NCBI GenBank assembly: GCA_014379275.1
Contig: JACMMA010000449.1
Location: forward strand, 1 to 5,710
Direction of reading: 5' to 3'
Source: Armatimonadota bacterium
Lineage (GTDB): Bacteria; Armatimonadota; Armatimonadia; Armatimonadales; Armatimonadaceae
Length of the DNA stretch: 5,710 bases
Positions 4,780 to 5,710 of this stretch are shown here, one piece after another. The notes beneath the pieces were generated by a model. The model was not told where the DNA came from. It saw nothing but the letters and a program-made list of their open reading frames with translations, and searched no databases. Made by a program: the position numbers and the translations under genes. Numbering within the stretch: the first letter of the stretch is position 1; every line of letters starts with the position of its first letter.

Positions 4780-4797
4780 CGGCACGAAGAAACTCGT

Positions 4798-5710
4798 ATG
4801 TCGACCCTTACGAACAGTACCAGCACCGTCTCCGACACCGCCTCCCTCGAACGACAGTATGAGGAGCTGAAGACGCTTATCGGGAGGTTCGCACCCCATG
4901 ATGGAACCCACACGACGGCTATCTCCTCGCTTTACCTGTACCGCTCCTCGTCCCCTTCCGACCCGGTCCCCGGCGTGTATGAACCCTCCCTCTGCGTGAT
5001 CGCGCAGGGAAAAAAACTCGTCATGCTCGCCGACGAATCGTATGTCTATGCCCCGGCGCAGTATCTGCTCGCGTCCGTCGATCTACCGATAGTCGGACAG
5101 GTGATCGAAGCGTCGGCGAGAGCACCCTATCTGAGCCTGAAACTCGACCTCGATCCCGGTCTGATCGGTACCTCGATCATGGAGTCGGACGCGGCCACCA
5201 CATCCAAACATGTCCCTGCGTCGCGGGGGATCTCGGTCAACCGGGTCGATCCGGGGCTGCTCGACGCCGTCATCCGCCTTTTGCGACTTCTGGACAACCC
5301 GCGCGACATCCGCGTACTGGCACCGCTCCTCCTGCGGGAGATTCTGTACCGGCTGCTCGTCGGCGAGCAGAGCAGTCACCTCCGGCGCATCGGCTCGGAA
5401 AACAGCGAGACGCAACGGATCGCGCGGGCGATCCAATGGTTGCGCCAACACTACGCCCAGCCGGTGCGCGTCGAAGATGTCGCGCGGGAGGCGTGCATGA
5501 GTGCGTCCGCGCTGTTCCTCCATTTCAAGGCGGTGACGGCGATGAGTCCGCTCCAGTACCAGAAGCAGTTACGCTTGCAGGAAGCCCGACGCTTGATGTT
5601 CGGCGAGGCACTGGACGCGACCACGGCGGGCTACCGCGTCGGCTACGAAAGTCCGTCCCAGTTCAGCCGCGAGTACAGCCGCCTGTTCGGTGCCCCGCCC
5701 GGCCGCGACA
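4798..5710 (+). CDS. AraC-family transcriptional regulator with AraC_N domain, 3' end cut off
   Basis: 304 residues are present; the frame is open at the right edge, and perhaps a dozen residues are missing. Residues about 40-195 match the AraC_N regulatory domain: LYRSSSPSDPVPGVYEPSLC, VIAQGKK, then YLLASVDLPIVGQVIEAS. Residues 204-304 are the double helix-turn-helix DNA-binding domain, with VEDVAREACMSASALFLHFK as the first and AGYRVGYESPSQFSREYSRLFG as the second recognition region. The ATG is the only sensible start, yet no GGAGG precedes it; only weak GAAG is present, and the predicted leader is about 12 bases, which suggests modest expression. It is divergent from the SDR gene with 200 bases between the starts, and probably regulates it and itself. 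The inducer is unknown. Confidence 0.93.
   Translation, partial: MSTLTNSTSTVSDTASLERQYEELKTLIGRFAPHDGTHTTAISSLYLYRSSSPSDPVPGVYEPSLCVIAQGKKLVMLADESYVYAPAQYLLASVDLPIVGQVIEASARAPYLSLKLDLDPGLIGTSIMESDAATTSKHVPASRGISVNRVDPGLLDAVIRLLRLLDNPRDIRVLAPLLLREILYRLLVGEQSSHLRRIGSENSETQRIARAIQWLRQHYAQPVRVEDVAREACMSASALFLHFKAVTAMSPLQYQKQLRLQEARRLMFGEALDATTAGYRVGYESPSQFSREYSRLFGAPPGRD

Overview
The window comes from a bacterium of fairly high G+C. An outer-membrane-style lipoprotein and a Sec-exported protein suggest a diderm. Most starts carry GGAGG-type ribosome binding sites, and three near-consensus sigma70-type promoters can be read (TTGACA/AATAAT, TTGACA/TACAAT and TATAAT boxes). I cannot assign a phylum. 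There is no CRISPR array, rRNA, tRNA or recognisable insertion sequence.

Layout, left to right. (1) 1-558: no gene I can defend, but several inverted repeats and a strong promoter (450-479). (2) 559-1782 (+): a PQQ-dependent aldose-type sugar dehydrogenase made as a lipoprotein, held on a Pro/Thr tether encoded by a 24-bp tandem repeat. (3) 1783-2143: a convergent intergenic stretch with hairpins and a degenerate repeat. (4) 3467 down to 2144 (-): a tight two-gene operon. The first gene encodes a 285-residue protein with three predicted membrane helices and a probable periplasmic C-terminal domain. The second encodes a Sec-exported 154-residue protein that resembles the YEATS domain (acyl-lysine reader fold). 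The genes are separated by one base and look translationally coupled. (5) 3468-3750: the operon's leader and promoter, with two perfect palindromes and a predicted 180-nt structured 5' UTR. (6) 4597 down to 3833 (-): a classical short-chain dehydrogenase/reductase with its own intrinsic terminator. (7) 4598-4797: a divergent regulatory region with three palindromes. (8) 4798 to the right edge (+): an AraC-family regulator with an AraC_N domain, cut off by the window end.

How the parts fit. The SDR and the AraC regulator form a familiar divergent enzyme/regulator pair, in which the regulator probably controls both the SDR and itself. The sugar dehydrogenase is a stand-alone unit. The least ordinary part is the exported YEATS-like/membrane-protein operon. 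YEATS domains are known as nuclear readers of acylated histone lysines in eukaryotes. Here the fold's hallmark loops (LHPSF and GWGQF) sit in a protein that should leave the cytoplasm, next to a membrane protein whose soluble domain should lie in the same compartment. I read this as a candidate envelope sensor or ligand-binding module of unknown function. The fold call is from motif pattern only and needs a profile or structure check.
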